Positions 13,128-19,877 of a stretch of 20,718 bases of DNA are shown here, in pieces. Position 1 is the first letter of the stretch; the number at the start of each line of letters is the position of its first letter. Location: the IMG/VR virus record IMGVR_UViG_3300020146_000009, positions 1 through 20,718 of that record; one strand, given 5' to 3'. The position numbers and the translations under genes were made by a program. The DNA comes from a virus. Under the pieces are notes generated by a model that saw only the letters and a program-made list of their open reading frames with translations, did no database searches and was not told where the DNA came from.

Positions 13128-15236
13128 CTAAGCCGGCTCCTTAGCTTTCTTCTCTTTGGCCTTGGCCTTCATCTGCTCTTTACCCATCGCGCGGTCCTCG
13201 GCGGCCTCTACCTTGGCCTGCTCGCGGTCCTTATCCTTGTGGGCGTCGTCCATGTCCCTTGCGTGCGCTTCCTGCTCTATCTGAGCGGGCGCAAGCGCAG
13301 TCTCCATCATCGTCTTCTGGGCGCCGGCCAGCGTGTCAGTAACGTCAGCATCGGCCTGACGCGGCAGCAGCGAGGTTTCAATCTTGGTCTTCTCAGCCGT
13401 CGCGGCGTCCTTCTCCGCGCCCGCCATGTTCTTCATGGTCTTGGACTCAAGCTCGGCCATCTGAAGCTGCTCAGCCGGGCTCGGCCCTTGCTGCTTCACA
13501 ATCAACTTGTCCGGCTCTTCCGTGCCCGCTGCTTCATAAATGCGGCGCAAAGCCTCATGTGGGTTTTGAATAGGTCCAAACGCGGGATGCTCGGCGATCT
13601 GCATCAACAGTTGCGCATGCGTCATGCGTTGCATGTCCGTGACCATCTTCGGGTCAGCAACCGGGCACACATCCATTGAGGCCAGATCATAGTCTGACTT
13701 CTCAACGACTTCCTGTTCGTCGTTGAAGGTATAGTATTCCTGTTCGTCAATGTGACGGGCATTGAGTTCGAACAGCAGCTTGAACTCGTCCTTCAGCGCC
13801 CGGTAAATACGCTTGTAGATCGCCGTAAAGACCTTCAGGCCCTGCTCGATCATCGCAAGCGTTGTGGTCGCCGTCTGAGTCTGGCCGTTGGTGTCGCCGG
13901 TCAGGATGTCCTTGACGGCGGTAATGTCCTTGGCCGCCTCGACCATCATCCCCAAGAGGTTGAACAGCACCTCGCTCGGGCCTTGGAACTGATGCGGGAG
14001 AACTTGATCCTTCAGGCTGCCCGAGACCTCGATCTGCTCGAACCTGCCCGGCGAAACCCTGATCTGGCCGCCCTTCTTCAGGCGAATGCCAGTACCGATG
14101 AACCCGCCGCCCGCGTTCTGAAGGTGGCCCGCATCGAGCATCTGGTTGATCGTGGTGTCGATCGTCTCGCCCAGGCTTTCCAGAAGCCTTCCAAACCCGA
14201 TATCGTAGAACCCGCCCTTCGGATCAGGGATGAACGAATATTTGACGAAATACTGGTCCTTCGGAATCCGAACGATGCGCTTGCCGTTGTCCTTGACCTT
14301 ATCCATCGTGAAATTGGCCACGATGCGGACGACCTGGCACGAATCCTTGTGGACCGTGACGATGTAAGGCTCCTTGTAGCCGTCCTCGTCCAGGTCAATG
14401 TAGCGATGCTGCTCCAGGAACATATGGGGCGCATCTTCGTCGTTGTCCCCGTCAGCCGGCGGCGTGCCCAGCTCGATATCCAGGAACACCCCCGAAAGCT
14501 TCCGCTCCTCAATGTCCTGCGGGTACAGGAAGATTTCATGCGTGACTGCCGGCGCCTCATCCAGCGAGCGACACTTGTCATTCACGACCAGGTGTTTCGC
14601 CGGCACCATCTCGGACTTGTTGCGGCCCAGCGTCTCCGAGCGCCACACTTTGCGGAAGGCACAGCCAACAATGGGCAGATGGTGCAATAGAACGTCAGTG
14701 TCCTCTTCCCACTCCTCCATTTCGTTGAGGAGCTGGTAGGACATATGCCGGGATACCCGGTCGGCCTTCTTGCGCTTTTCGCCGGGTGGCTTGATCCACA
14801 GGGGCTCGCCGCTTAACGGGTCTACCTTTGGGTCGCCATTATCGTCCTTGATCGGCACGCCAGAGTCATTGCCGATAACCTGGCCCTTGACGATGCGCTG
14901 GCCGTCGATGATCGCAGGATACGCCCTCGCCCCGAACTGAAGCGCAGCAACCGTCACCAGCGGATATTTGATGTTCGCTGCGCCCTCGAACGGGTAGTTC
15001 TTCGGCTTTCGAACTTGCAGCGCAATGTCCATCGCGCGTTCAGAGCCGGCCTCCCAATCGGCGCGGGACTTCTTGTCGATCTCGTACTTGCGATGGACCT
15101 CTTGGCCGATCTTCTCTAGCTGTTCCTGGTCGAGGTCTTCCGCGATATTGGCCGATTGCTCATAGGCAACGAGCTTCGCAAGGGTCTTTTCTAGTGCCGG
15201 GGCTTTCTTGCGCTCGGTCGCCTGGTAATAGGCCAT
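13128..15236 (-). CDS. Portal protein, P22-like length and layout, 702 aa
   Basis: The 702-aa length is near that of P22 gp1 (725 aa), and the gene directly follows the terminase (TGATG overlap). Recognisable portal blocks are NYPFEGAANIKYPLVTVAAL at about 80-100, LLHHLPIVGCAFRKVWRS at about 184, a strand-rich clip/wing region around 235-330, FYDIGFGRLLESLGETIDT and TINQMLDAGHLQNAGGGFIG at about 345-380, and a long stem/crown helix near 430-500 including TNGQTQTATTTLAMIEQGLK. The last 130 residues are a highly charged Lys/Glu/Ala coiled coil, as in the P22 barrel extension. Twelve copies form the DNA gate of the head, the docking site for terminase and later for the gp4-like ring. Confidence 0.88.
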   Translation of the reverse strand: MAYYQATERKKAPALEKTLAKLVAYEQSANIAEDLDQEQLEKIGQEVHRKYEIDKKSRADWEAGSERAMDIALQVRKPKNYPFEGAANIKYPLVTVAALQFGARAYPAIIDGQRIVKGQVIGNDSGVPIKDDNGDPKVDPLSGEPLWIKPPGEKRKKADRVSRHMSYQLLNEMEEWEEDTDVLLHHLPIVGCAFRKVWRSETLGRNKSEMVPAKHLVVNDKCRSLDEAPAVTHEIFLYPQDIEERKLSGVFLDIELGTPPADGDNDEDAPHMFLEQHRYIDLDEDGYKEPYIVTVHKDSCQVVRIVANFTMDKVKDNGKRIVRIPKDQYFVKYSFIPDPKGGFYDIGFGRLLESLGETIDTTINQMLDAGHLQNAGGGFIGTGIRLKKGGQIRVSPGRFEQIEVSGSLKDQVLPHQFQGPSEVLFNLLGMMVEAAKDITAVKDILTGDTNGQTQTATTTLAMIEQGLKVFTAIYKRIYRALKDEFKLLFELNARHIDEQEYYTFNDEQEVVEKSDYDLASMDVCPVADPKMVTDMQRMTHAQLLMQIAEHPAFGPIQNPHEALRRIYEAAGTEEPDKLIVKQQGPSPAEQLQMAELESKTMKNMAGAEKDAATAEKTKIETSLLPRQADADVTDTLAGAQKTMMETALAPAQIEQEAHARDMDDAHKDKDREQAKVEAAEDRAMGKEQMKAKAKEKKAKEPA

Positions 15237-16780
15237 CAGTAGCCCGTCACGCTCGATCGGCCGCGGTCGCGGTTCGGATCATCCTCGTCATCCTCGTCCC
15301 AATCCGGCGCAACCGGCTCTGCAAATGTTAAAGCTACCGCGTCCCACTCGTCCGGGCTCGGAACCTCGCGGCGACGCATGTCTTCCTTTTTCTCAAGGAC
15401 CAGCCTGGTGTTGCTGTCCCACTTGTAGGATGGCCCGCAGGCATCGGCCTGAAGACTGTCACTATCAGGAATATCGGCCCCCGCAGGGTCTTCCAGCCAC
15501 TCCTTGGACTTCATCCACATTTCAGCGCGACGGTTGAGTGGTCCGCCACCCTCCGGCCGCTCAGGCTCAAGAGGAGAGCCGCCGAAGTTGATGGCGCGCA
15601 CCACGTCGCCGTAGCCCATTTCCCGCAGCCGGTCATACACACCAGCGCCCACGCCGCCGACATCGATAAACAGCCGCTTCGGCTTCTGCGTATCGATCAC
15701 GTGCTTGGCCCAGCCCGCCGCCTGCATGGTATCGAGCTTGGTGCGGCTATCGACCTTGAGCAATTTGCGACCGCGCCGGAAGGCCATAGAAGCCCTGTCA
15801 ACGCCCATCCACGCCGGATCGAACCCAACCACCAACGGACCAGATGGCTCACACACGGCCTTGCGCGCCTTGGCAACAAGGGCTGGCGGAATGTAGGCAT
15901 CATGCCCGCTCATCTGGAACGCCTCGGCGGCAGTCGCCGGGTATTCCTGCTTGAACAGGATCGGGTCTTTCAGCTCCGAAATCTTGTTCCGGCGCCAGAC
16001 GACCTGCTCTAGCTCAAGCCCGTACAATTCAGCGTATTCGCGCTCCTCCTCGTCCGGCTCAAAGCCTGGCGGAACATCCTTGCGGTATTCCTCTTGCCAG
16101 TACCAAGGGACGAAGATCGCGATATAGTCGCTTATGCCATTCTCAGCGTCGCGCCACTTCTGATGAAAGAAGTTACCAACGCCGTTTGCCGTGCTCTCAA
16201 GTATGACTTCGGTCCCGATCTCATCCGGCACGGCCTGCAGCACCCCCGCGGCGTGTGTCTCGGCATGAGGCCAGAACGCAACCTCTGACCCGTGGAATAG
16301 CTGCAGCGTTGAAGAGCGCCCCACGCCCTTTGTGCCGGCCGTTCCGATCTTGTAGCCCGAGTCGAGCTTGTCGAAATTCAGTTCCTTGGCATTCGCGGCC
16401 CCCGTCGAGGGCTTAACCAAGGTCTTGCAGTGCTCGTGATAGCGGTTGACCATCTCGAACAGGTTCTGCGTCGCAGCATCCTCATGCGTGAGAATGAACG
16501 TTCTAAGGCCCCGCCCATGCGTTGTGCGATGGTAGAACCTTGCACCCACATAGGTCGAGCAGCCCTGCTGCCTGCCCTTTAGAATGAGAGCACGAACCCT
16601 TCCAGTTCTAGACCTCTGCTCCTCAAGCCTGGTGTGGATATATCGCTGCGCCCGATTGAACATCAGCGGGGCAACAGCGCCCGCTTTGGTCCTGATCTTC
16701 AGGCACTTAAGCGCGTAGTGCTCTAAATCATCCCTCAGCCGCTGGCGTATCGTCCGCTCGCGGTCCGTCATCAAGCTCAT
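15236..16780 (-). CDS. Terminase large subunit, 514 aa
   Basis: This is the ATPase/nuclease motor that cuts and packages DNA. The N-terminal ATPase shows Walker A at about residues 68-76 (KGRQQGCST), a Walker-B-like strand ending in LFHGSEVAFW at 161-170, and the coupling motif ESTANG at 195-200. The RNase H-like nuclease follows, with acidic residues in VVGFDPAW (D321), LFIDVGGVGAG (D373) and SPDEWDAVALTFAEP (about D477-D480). The C-terminus is an acidic run and a short Arg/Gly tail. The start codon lies 53 nt inside the small-subunit gene, preceded by GAGGA; an ATG 9 nt downstream is an alternative. All expected catalytic residues seem present. Confidence 0.92.
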   Translation of the reverse strand: MSLMTDRERTIRQRLRDDLEHYALKCLKIRTKAGAVAPLMFNRAQRYIHTRLEEQRSRTGRVRALILKGRQQGCSTYVGARFYHRTTHGRGLRTFILTHEDAATQNLFEMVNRYHEHCKTLVKPSTGAANAKELNFDKLDSGYKIGTAGTKGVGRSSTLQLFHGSEVAFWPHAETHAAGVLQAVPDEIGTEVILESTANGVGNFFHQKWRDAENGISDYIAIFVPWYWQEEYRKDVPPGFEPDEEEREYAELYGLELEQVVWRRNKISELKDPILFKQEYPATAAEAFQMSGHDAYIPPALVAKARKAVCEPSGPLVVGFDPAWMGVDRASMAFRRGRKLLKVDSRTKLDTMQAAGWAKHVIDTQKPKRLFIDVGGVGAGVYDRLREMGYGDVVRAINFGGSPLEPERPEGGGPLNRRAEMWMKSKEWLEDPAGADIPDSDSLQADACGPSYKWDSNTRLVLEKKEDMRRREVPSPDEWDAVALTFAEPVAPDWDEDDEDDPNRDRGRSSVTGY

Positions 16781-17036
16781 CTAGGGCGTCCTCGTGACGC
16801 AATGTCATGTCGCCGGAATGCTCAACGGCAGCCAAGCGCGCATGCACATAGGGAGCCGCTGCCTTTGCGGCCTCAAATCGGTCTTCGGTCGAAAGAGATT
16901 CGTTTCTCATCAAGCCCAGCATGTAATCGAGGGGGCTTATCCCGCCCTCAAGCGCCTGTTCTCTGGCCTGCTGGTTTAGTTTGGTCGTCTGGCCCGGTTT
17001 GCGTCCCGCGCCCCTTCTAGCTCCACCGTGCGCCAT
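16728..17036 (-). CDS. Terminase small subunit-like protein, 102 aa
   Basis: The N-terminus MAHGGARRGAGRKPGQTTKL is the basic GARxGAGRKxG lead seen in many small terminase and terminase-associated proteins. It is followed by a helical core at about 20-75, with LEGGISPLDYMLGLMRNES and RFEAAKAAAPYVHARLAAVE. That block is very typical of this family in proteobacterial phages. The C-terminal 25 residues are acidic and overlap the large-subunit gene. It should bind the packaging site and recruit the large subunit. The position directly before the large subunit supports this. The DNA-binding target site is not known. Confidence 0.82.
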   Translation of the reverse strand: MAHGGARRGAGRKPGQTTKLNQQAREQALEGGISPLDYMLGLMRNESLSTEDRFEAAKAAAPYVHARLAAVEHSGDMTLRHEDALDELDDGPRADDTPAAEG

Positions 17037-17051
17037 CTTGAAAACTTGAAT

Positions 17052-17273
17052 TCATTTCAAATCAGGTCCGAAGTTCTGCTTCTGGTAGATCGAGTTGCCA
17101 AAAACCGGCGTTGGTTCTTCAGGACTTCCATAGACCATCTGAAAGAACTCACTATCCGATCGATGAACCGCATGGAAAGACGGCTGCACCTTCGGCATAG
17201 CCTTCTCAGCAAACCCGCGCCATTCCCACGGCGTACCAGTGTACGGCCAGTTCGGATGCGCGAGGGATTTCAT
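17052..17273 (-). CDS. Hypothetical phage protein, 73 aa
   Basis: I do not recognise this protein. It is Pro/Trp/aromatic-rich, starting MKSLAHPNWPYTGTPWEWRG, with SFHAVHRSDSEFFQMVYGSP in the middle and a polar C-terminus. There is no signal peptide, membrane helix or Cys motif. The ATG overlaps the preceding stop (ATGA), and the gene ends 15 nt before the terminase small subunit, so it belongs to the packaging operon. The high aromatic content suggests a small folded or partner-binding protein. Confidence 0.6.
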   Translation of the reverse strand: MKSLAHPNWPYTGTPWEWRGFAEKAMPKVQPSFHAVHRSDSEFFQMVYGSPEEPTPVFGNSIYQKQNFGPDLK

Positions 17274-17479
17274 ATGCAGCCCTCGACGTTGTAGCTATCG
17301 ACTTGCTGCGAATAGGTCCAACCGTGCCAAGTCTTGGCAATCTGCTGGATGTCTTCGGTCTTGGGTTCTTGGCCGGTGACGGGCGCACTTGATCCGGTCA
17401 AAGCCTCCTGCTTCTCGGCCTCGATCTCTTTGAGGCGCTGGGCAATAGCTTGGGTGTCGTCAGCCGCGAAATTGCTCAC
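17270..17479 (-). CDS. Hypothetical phage protein, 69 aa
   Basis: The family is not recognised. The N-terminal half is a charged helix (TQAIAQRLKEIEAEKQEALT), and the C-terminal half is mixed (DIQQIAKTWHGWTYSQQVDS). The start codon is GTG, overlapping the upstream stop (GTGA at 17476-17479), and its own stop overlaps the next ATG, so it is translationally coupled on both sides. That double coupling is the main support for it being a real gene. Confidence 0.62.
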   Translation of the reverse strand: MSNFAADDTQAIAQRLKEIEAEKQEALTGSSAPVTGQEPKTEDIQQIAKTWHGWTYSQQVDSYNVEGCI

Positions 17480-17841
17480 AGCGGGCCCCCGTTGGTCAGT
17501 TCAGCCAATTCAGCACGCAAATCAGCGGCTTCCTTCTTGGCCTTGTCCACTTCCTGCTGTGCGAGCTTTACCGCGTCCTGCGTATCAACAACCGTATTGG
17601 CCGCGTCCTGCCTGACTGCAGCGATCTCCGCCTTGGCTGCCTTCAGTTGTTCCCCAATGGTCGGCATTCGTTTTCCCTCGAAAGGATTGGCTAGTTTAGC
17701 CTTGATGTCGTCTACCGTGTCGGTCGGTAGCACCTCGATTGATTTCTCAGGCAGGTTTACGAAGGTCTCGCCTTTAGCGCCGTAGTTTACGGTTGACTTC
17801 CTGCCCCCGAGTGCCTGCCTGATCTTGTCGATAGTGTGCAT
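17476..17841 (-). CDS. Hypothetical coiled-coil phage protein, 121 aa (start uncertain)
   Basis: The N-terminal part (MHTIDKIRQALGGRKSTVNY, GAKGETFVNLPEKS) looks globular. Residues about 62-118 form one long coiled coil (IGEQLKAAKAEIAAVRQDAA, then VDKAKKEAADLRAELAEL). No function is recognised. The ATG at 17841 lacks a good ribosome site. In the same frame the upstream sequence continues open to 17904 with protein-like content (EYLNYWERQIR), so the true start may be earlier at a non-ATG codon. The stop overlaps the next gene's GTG. It precedes the terminase genes with two other small genes. Confidence 0.65.
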   Translation of the reverse strand: MHTIDKIRQALGGRKSTVNYGAKGETFVNLPEKSIEVLPTDTVDDIKAKLANPFEGKRMPTIGEQLKAAKAEIAAVRQDAANTVVDTQDAVKLAQQEVDKAKKEAADLRAELAELTNGGPL

Positions 17842-17896
17842 TCGGATCTGTCTTTCCCAGTAATTTAGGTATTCAACAGACTCGGAAATCTCTTGC

Positions 17897-18073
17897 TCAA
17901 GCAGAGTCGCTGTCCGGCGCTTCGAACTTCATGCCGTCTATCCCTGCCCCGCCGTACGGTATTTCTGAGGGGCTAGTGTCGATCTGATCCAGGATCTCAC
18001 GAGCCAGTTTGGCTATGCGCTCTTGGTCTTTTGCTGATTGGTAATCGCGGAGTTGGTAGATTTGAGCGGTCAT
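17897..18073 (-). CDS. Small phage protein, 58 aa (MTAQIYQLRDYQ type)
   Basis: The protein reads MTAQIYQLRDYQSAKDQERI, a helical LAREILDQIDTSPSEIP segment, then GGAGIDGMKFEAPDSD. I recall proteins with the same M-T-A-x-x-Y-Q-L/F-x-D-Y-Q lead and GIDGMxFxAPxxD end in prophages of Rhizobiales, all without known function. The ATG at 18073 is chosen because the frame upstream of it (open to 18211) has low-complexity Arg/Pro content and no family-like residues. A weak GGA ribosome site precedes it, followed by an A-rich run. The gene begins after a 189-nt intergenic region. Confidence 0.68.
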   Translation of the reverse strand: MTAQIYQLRDYQSAKDQERIAKLAREILDQIDTSPSEIPYGGAGIDGMKFEAPDSDSA

Positions 18074-18262
18074 TTTTTCGTTCCAACCGGCTCGGACGCC
18101 ACGCCGAGCATGCAAGGGATAGGAGCGCGCACTGCTACCATGTGGAGCGATTTCCACACCACGGATGGAATGGGTATCGGGCGGCAGCGGCAAAGGACGC
18201 TCTCGCGACAAGCGCGGCAGGGGGGATGTGTAGCGTCGTGCTGGCTCGCGCCGCCCGATTGG
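18074..18262. other. 189-nt intergenic region after the HNH gene
   Basis: This is the longest gap between genes in the window. No tRNA or convincing promoter hexamers are visible. It contains one perfect 6-6-6 inverted repeat (18141-18158) and GC-rich short hairpins without a U tract. It may hold a promoter or small RNA for the packaging genes, but nothing in it proves this. Confidence 0.5.
18141..18158. repeat. Inverted repeat TGTGGA-N6-TCCACA
   Basis: A perfect 6-bp dyad with a 6-nt spacer (GCGATT) lies in the gap upstream of the 58-aa gene. The geometry suits a dimeric helix-turn-helix repressor. A dyad of the same size and a similar spacer lies on the other side of the HNH gene. Confidence 0.45.
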
Positions 18263-18853
18263 TTAAAGGCTGATGTTCCGGTCTGCGATAACGCCGCAGA
18301 GTTCAACAAATGACTTCATGGGCAGATCACCTTTCATGAGGTTCACCACCTGCGCCACGATCTGGATGTTATCGGGCACATAATTGCCGCGGCTGTCGAT
18401 TCTATCGACGCTCGGAGCGAAGTGAGCTTTATTCCCCCGCCCAGCCTTGCCGACGCTCTTCCAATTCAATTCCAAGCCGGTGATGGCGCAATAACCGCCC
18501 TGCTTAAACCATTGTCCAAGCAAGTCATCCTTGTCCACGCCGACCATGATCCCGCGGGAGGCGGCCCCAGCCTTAACCCGCGTCAACTGCTTCTGCCAAA
18601 AGCGATCAAGAGCCGGAGAATAATCAGGATGGTCAACCCACTCACCCTTCCTCTGCTGCCGACAGGTATGGCAATGCAGATGAAGCGCGAAGACGGTTTT
18701 CCGGCCCCTTCGGACCTCACCCATCAAGGCAAACTGCTGTTCTGGCATCGTCCGTTTGCAGCGGACGCATGTAAACTTCTGGTCTACCCGCCCGTCAAAG
18801 GCATAGACAAGATGGGCAGTTTCTTTTGTGTATTCGTATGGCTGACTGAACAT
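18263..18853 (-). CDS. HNH-type endonuclease with zinc-finger N-terminus, 196 aa
   Basis: Two Cys pairs, FTCVRCKR (C29/C32) and HCHTCRQQ (C61/C64), form a likely zinc finger at residues 28-66. The nuclease core follows: YCAITGLELNW at 121-131, then PSVDRIDSRGNYVPDNIQIV at 147-166 and NLMKGD at 171-176. This is the SxDRIDxxxGYxxxNxQ form of HNH/treble-clef nucleases seen in many phages, where Asp-Arg replaces the usual first His; N162 and N171 are probable active-site or structural residues. HNH enzymes upstream of terminase can assist DNA packaging (HK97 gp74), or act as homing or degradation nucleases. The ATG at 18853 has AGGGA upstream. A terminator lies just before it. Confidence 0.8.
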   Translation of the reverse strand: MFSQPYEYTKETAHLVYAFDGRVDQKFTCVRCKRTMPEQQFALMGEVRRGRKTVFALHLHCHTCRQQRKGEWVDHPDYSPALDRFWQKQLTRVKAGAASRGIMVGVDKDDLLGQWFKQGGYCAITGLELNWKSVGKAGRGNKAHFAPSVDRIDSRGNYVPDNIQIVAQVVNLMKGDLPMKSFVELCGVIADRNISL

Positions 18854-18871
18854 TCCACATCCCTGAAAAGC

Positions 18872-18905
18872 AAAAAACCCCGGCCGGCAGATGCCAGACG
18901 AGGTT
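18872..18905 (-). terminator. Strong rho-independent terminator just before the HNH gene
   Basis: On the minus strand a 13-nt arm (AACCTCGTCTGGC), a 4-nt loop (ATCT) and a matching arm (GCCGGCCGGGGTT) form a hairpin with one mismatch and two G-U pairs. It runs directly into a T6 tract followed by GC and TTTT. The run of Ts ends 18 nt before the HNH start codon, leaving no room for a promoter between them. Late transcription must therefore pass through this site. Confidence 0.85.
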
Positions 18906-19017
18906 CAAGCCCAAATGTTGCAGCGTGGTTTTGGTACCACATCCAGCACCGGGTGCAATATTTATTTACCGTTTCGCACATTATTCACGGGATTGTGAAT
19001 CGCGGCCCTCAAACGGC
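18906..19017 (-). promoter_or_regulatory. Candidate regulatory region between replication and late genes
   Basis: This 112-nt space before the terminator holds three inverted repeats: 18925-18940 (GTGGT-N6-ACCAC), 18946-18956 (GCACC-G-GGTGC) and 18983-19000 (ATTCAC-N6-GTGAAT). A local AT-rich block lies at about 18957-18969 (TATTTATTTACC on the plus strand). I cannot point to a convincing -35/-10 pair, so a promoter here is an inference from the dyads, the AT block and the change of gene module. Confidence 0.5.
18983..19000. repeat. Inverted repeat ATTCAC-N6-GTGAAT (possible operator)
   Basis: A perfect 6-bp dyad with spacer GGGATT, in the intergenic region before the terminator. Five of six spacer bases match the dyad at 18141-18158. 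The layout is that of a dimeric repressor or activator site. Confidence 0.5.
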
Positions 19018-19272
19018 TCAAGTCTTCAAAATGCTTGTCAAAGCAGAGGAGCCGGCTCCGGCTAACGCATCTTCCAGTCGGTCCGATATTGCATTCATTG
19101 TATCTGCAAGCGCGCCTTGCACGGCTCGTTCAATGTGAGCCGTGATATCAATCTCTTTTGTCAAAACCGGGTTGATACTGATGTAAACGCCGCCCTCTGG
19201 CGGGCTGGAATGTTCGTGCTCCCAGAACTGAAGTACCAATCGCTCATCCTTCTCAAGAATAAGTAACGTCAT
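19018..19272 (-). CDS. Hypothetical protein, 84 aa
   Basis: From the ATG at 19272 the protein reads MTLLILEKDERLVLQFWEHE, then SPPEGGVYISINPVLTKE and a helix HIERAVQGALADTMNAISDR. It seems a small alpha/beta protein: two strands, a loop and an amphipathic helix. The family is not recognised. I prefer 19272 to the upstream in-frame ATG at 19323, because 19272 creates the operon's usual ATGA overlap with the previous gene, whereas 19323 would bury 17 residues inside it. It is the last gene before the regulatory gap and terminator, so a role in late regulation is possible but unproven. Confidence 0.62.
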   Translation of the reverse strand: MTLLILEKDERLVLQFWEHEHSSPPEGGVYISINPVLTKEIDITAHIERAVQGALADTMNAISDRLEDALAGAGSSALTSILKT

Positions 19273-19877
19273 CTTCCACTCTCCATCGAAAAACCATAAA
19301 CCAGCGCTAAGCAATCCAAACATTCCCGAAAGCGCATCCCGAAGTATTCCTCCCAGCGCTTGCCTTCCAATCCCCTAGCCGCCGCAACCTGCTTACGGGT
19401 CTTGGAATCAATTAGAACGTCCTGGGCGAGCGCAGATCCAATCTGGCCCAAAGCAGCATGGGCCGCGTTTAGCCTATCAAACGCCTTGCTATAGGCTTCT
19501 GAGATGCCTCTGGCCTTGAAGCTCCGATCCACGAAGGGTTGCGACAGGTCGATCGCCTGCGGTCGGGACTGGATCGTCTCAAAATCGTCCTGAAACGCGC
19601 GGCCGGCATGGAATTGGAATTCCGTCACCATCTTCCGTTCGTACATATCCCCCAAGGGATCGTCCCGCGTTGACCGGGATACCCTGATCTTTTCACCTGG
19701 CTCCAAGGCGTATGGGTCATCTACGTCGGTATAGATGATGAACGGAACGACGGCGTTGCTCATCGTTTTTGCCCGCCTATCGTGAACCTGCGGCTTGTTC
19801 GGATCATACGGCTTCTGTCGTTTTGCTCTCGCCACTGTCTGCCCCTTCGTGATGCTGTGATGATCGAACGCGGTCAC
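19269..19877 (-). CDS. Phage protein of unknown function in the replication module, 202 aa
   Basis: The N-terminal 40 residues are basic and polar (ARAKRQKPYDPNKPQ), then a beta-like segment VVPFIIYTDVDDPYALEPGE. The C-terminal half (about 85-198) is helical: FHAGRAFQDDFETIQSRP, SEAYSKAFDRLNAAHAALGQ, SKTRKQVAAARGLEGKRW, FRECLDCLALVYGF. This order resembles the DUF6456-type domain I recall from rhizobial proteins, but the match is weak. Its start is GTG overlapping the initiator's stop (GTGA); a second GTG at residue 15 is possible. Being just upstream of the region that ends in a terminator, it could be a transcription regulator, though no antiterminator motif is recognisable. Confidence 0.65.
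   Translation of the reverse strand: MTAFDHHSITKGQTVARAKRQKPYDPNKPQVHDRRAKTMSNAVVPFIIYTDVDDPYALEPGEKIRVSRSTRDDPLGDMYERKMVTEFQFHAGRAFQDDFETIQSRPQAIDLSQPFVDRSFKARGISEAYSKAFDRLNAAHAALGQIGSALAQDVLIDSKTRKQVAAARGLEGKRWEEYFGMRFRECLDCLALVYGFSMESGR

Noticed and set aside
12750-13679. 309-codon open frame on the plus strand, rich in Leu/Arg
   Set aside because: Antisense to the charged C-terminus of the portal gene and the small genes after it; Leu/Arg/Ser-rich content is what complements of Lys/Glu-rich coiled coil give.
17037-17066. AT-rich spot with TTGAA/TTCAA dyads before the terminase small-subunit gene, considered as a pac or cos site
   Set aside because: Very short, half inside the previous gene, and no cohesive-end or repeat structure. 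It may only keep the ribosome site open.
18074-18211. N-terminal extension of the 58-aa gene up to 18211
   Set aside because: The extra 46 residues are Arg/Pro/His-rich and overlap a dyad, and the recalled family begins at MTAQIYQ.
18074-18262. Search for a tRNA or structured RNA in the largest intergenic gap
   Set aside because: No acceptor/T-arm pattern, no CCA end and no hairpin with U tract could be supported.
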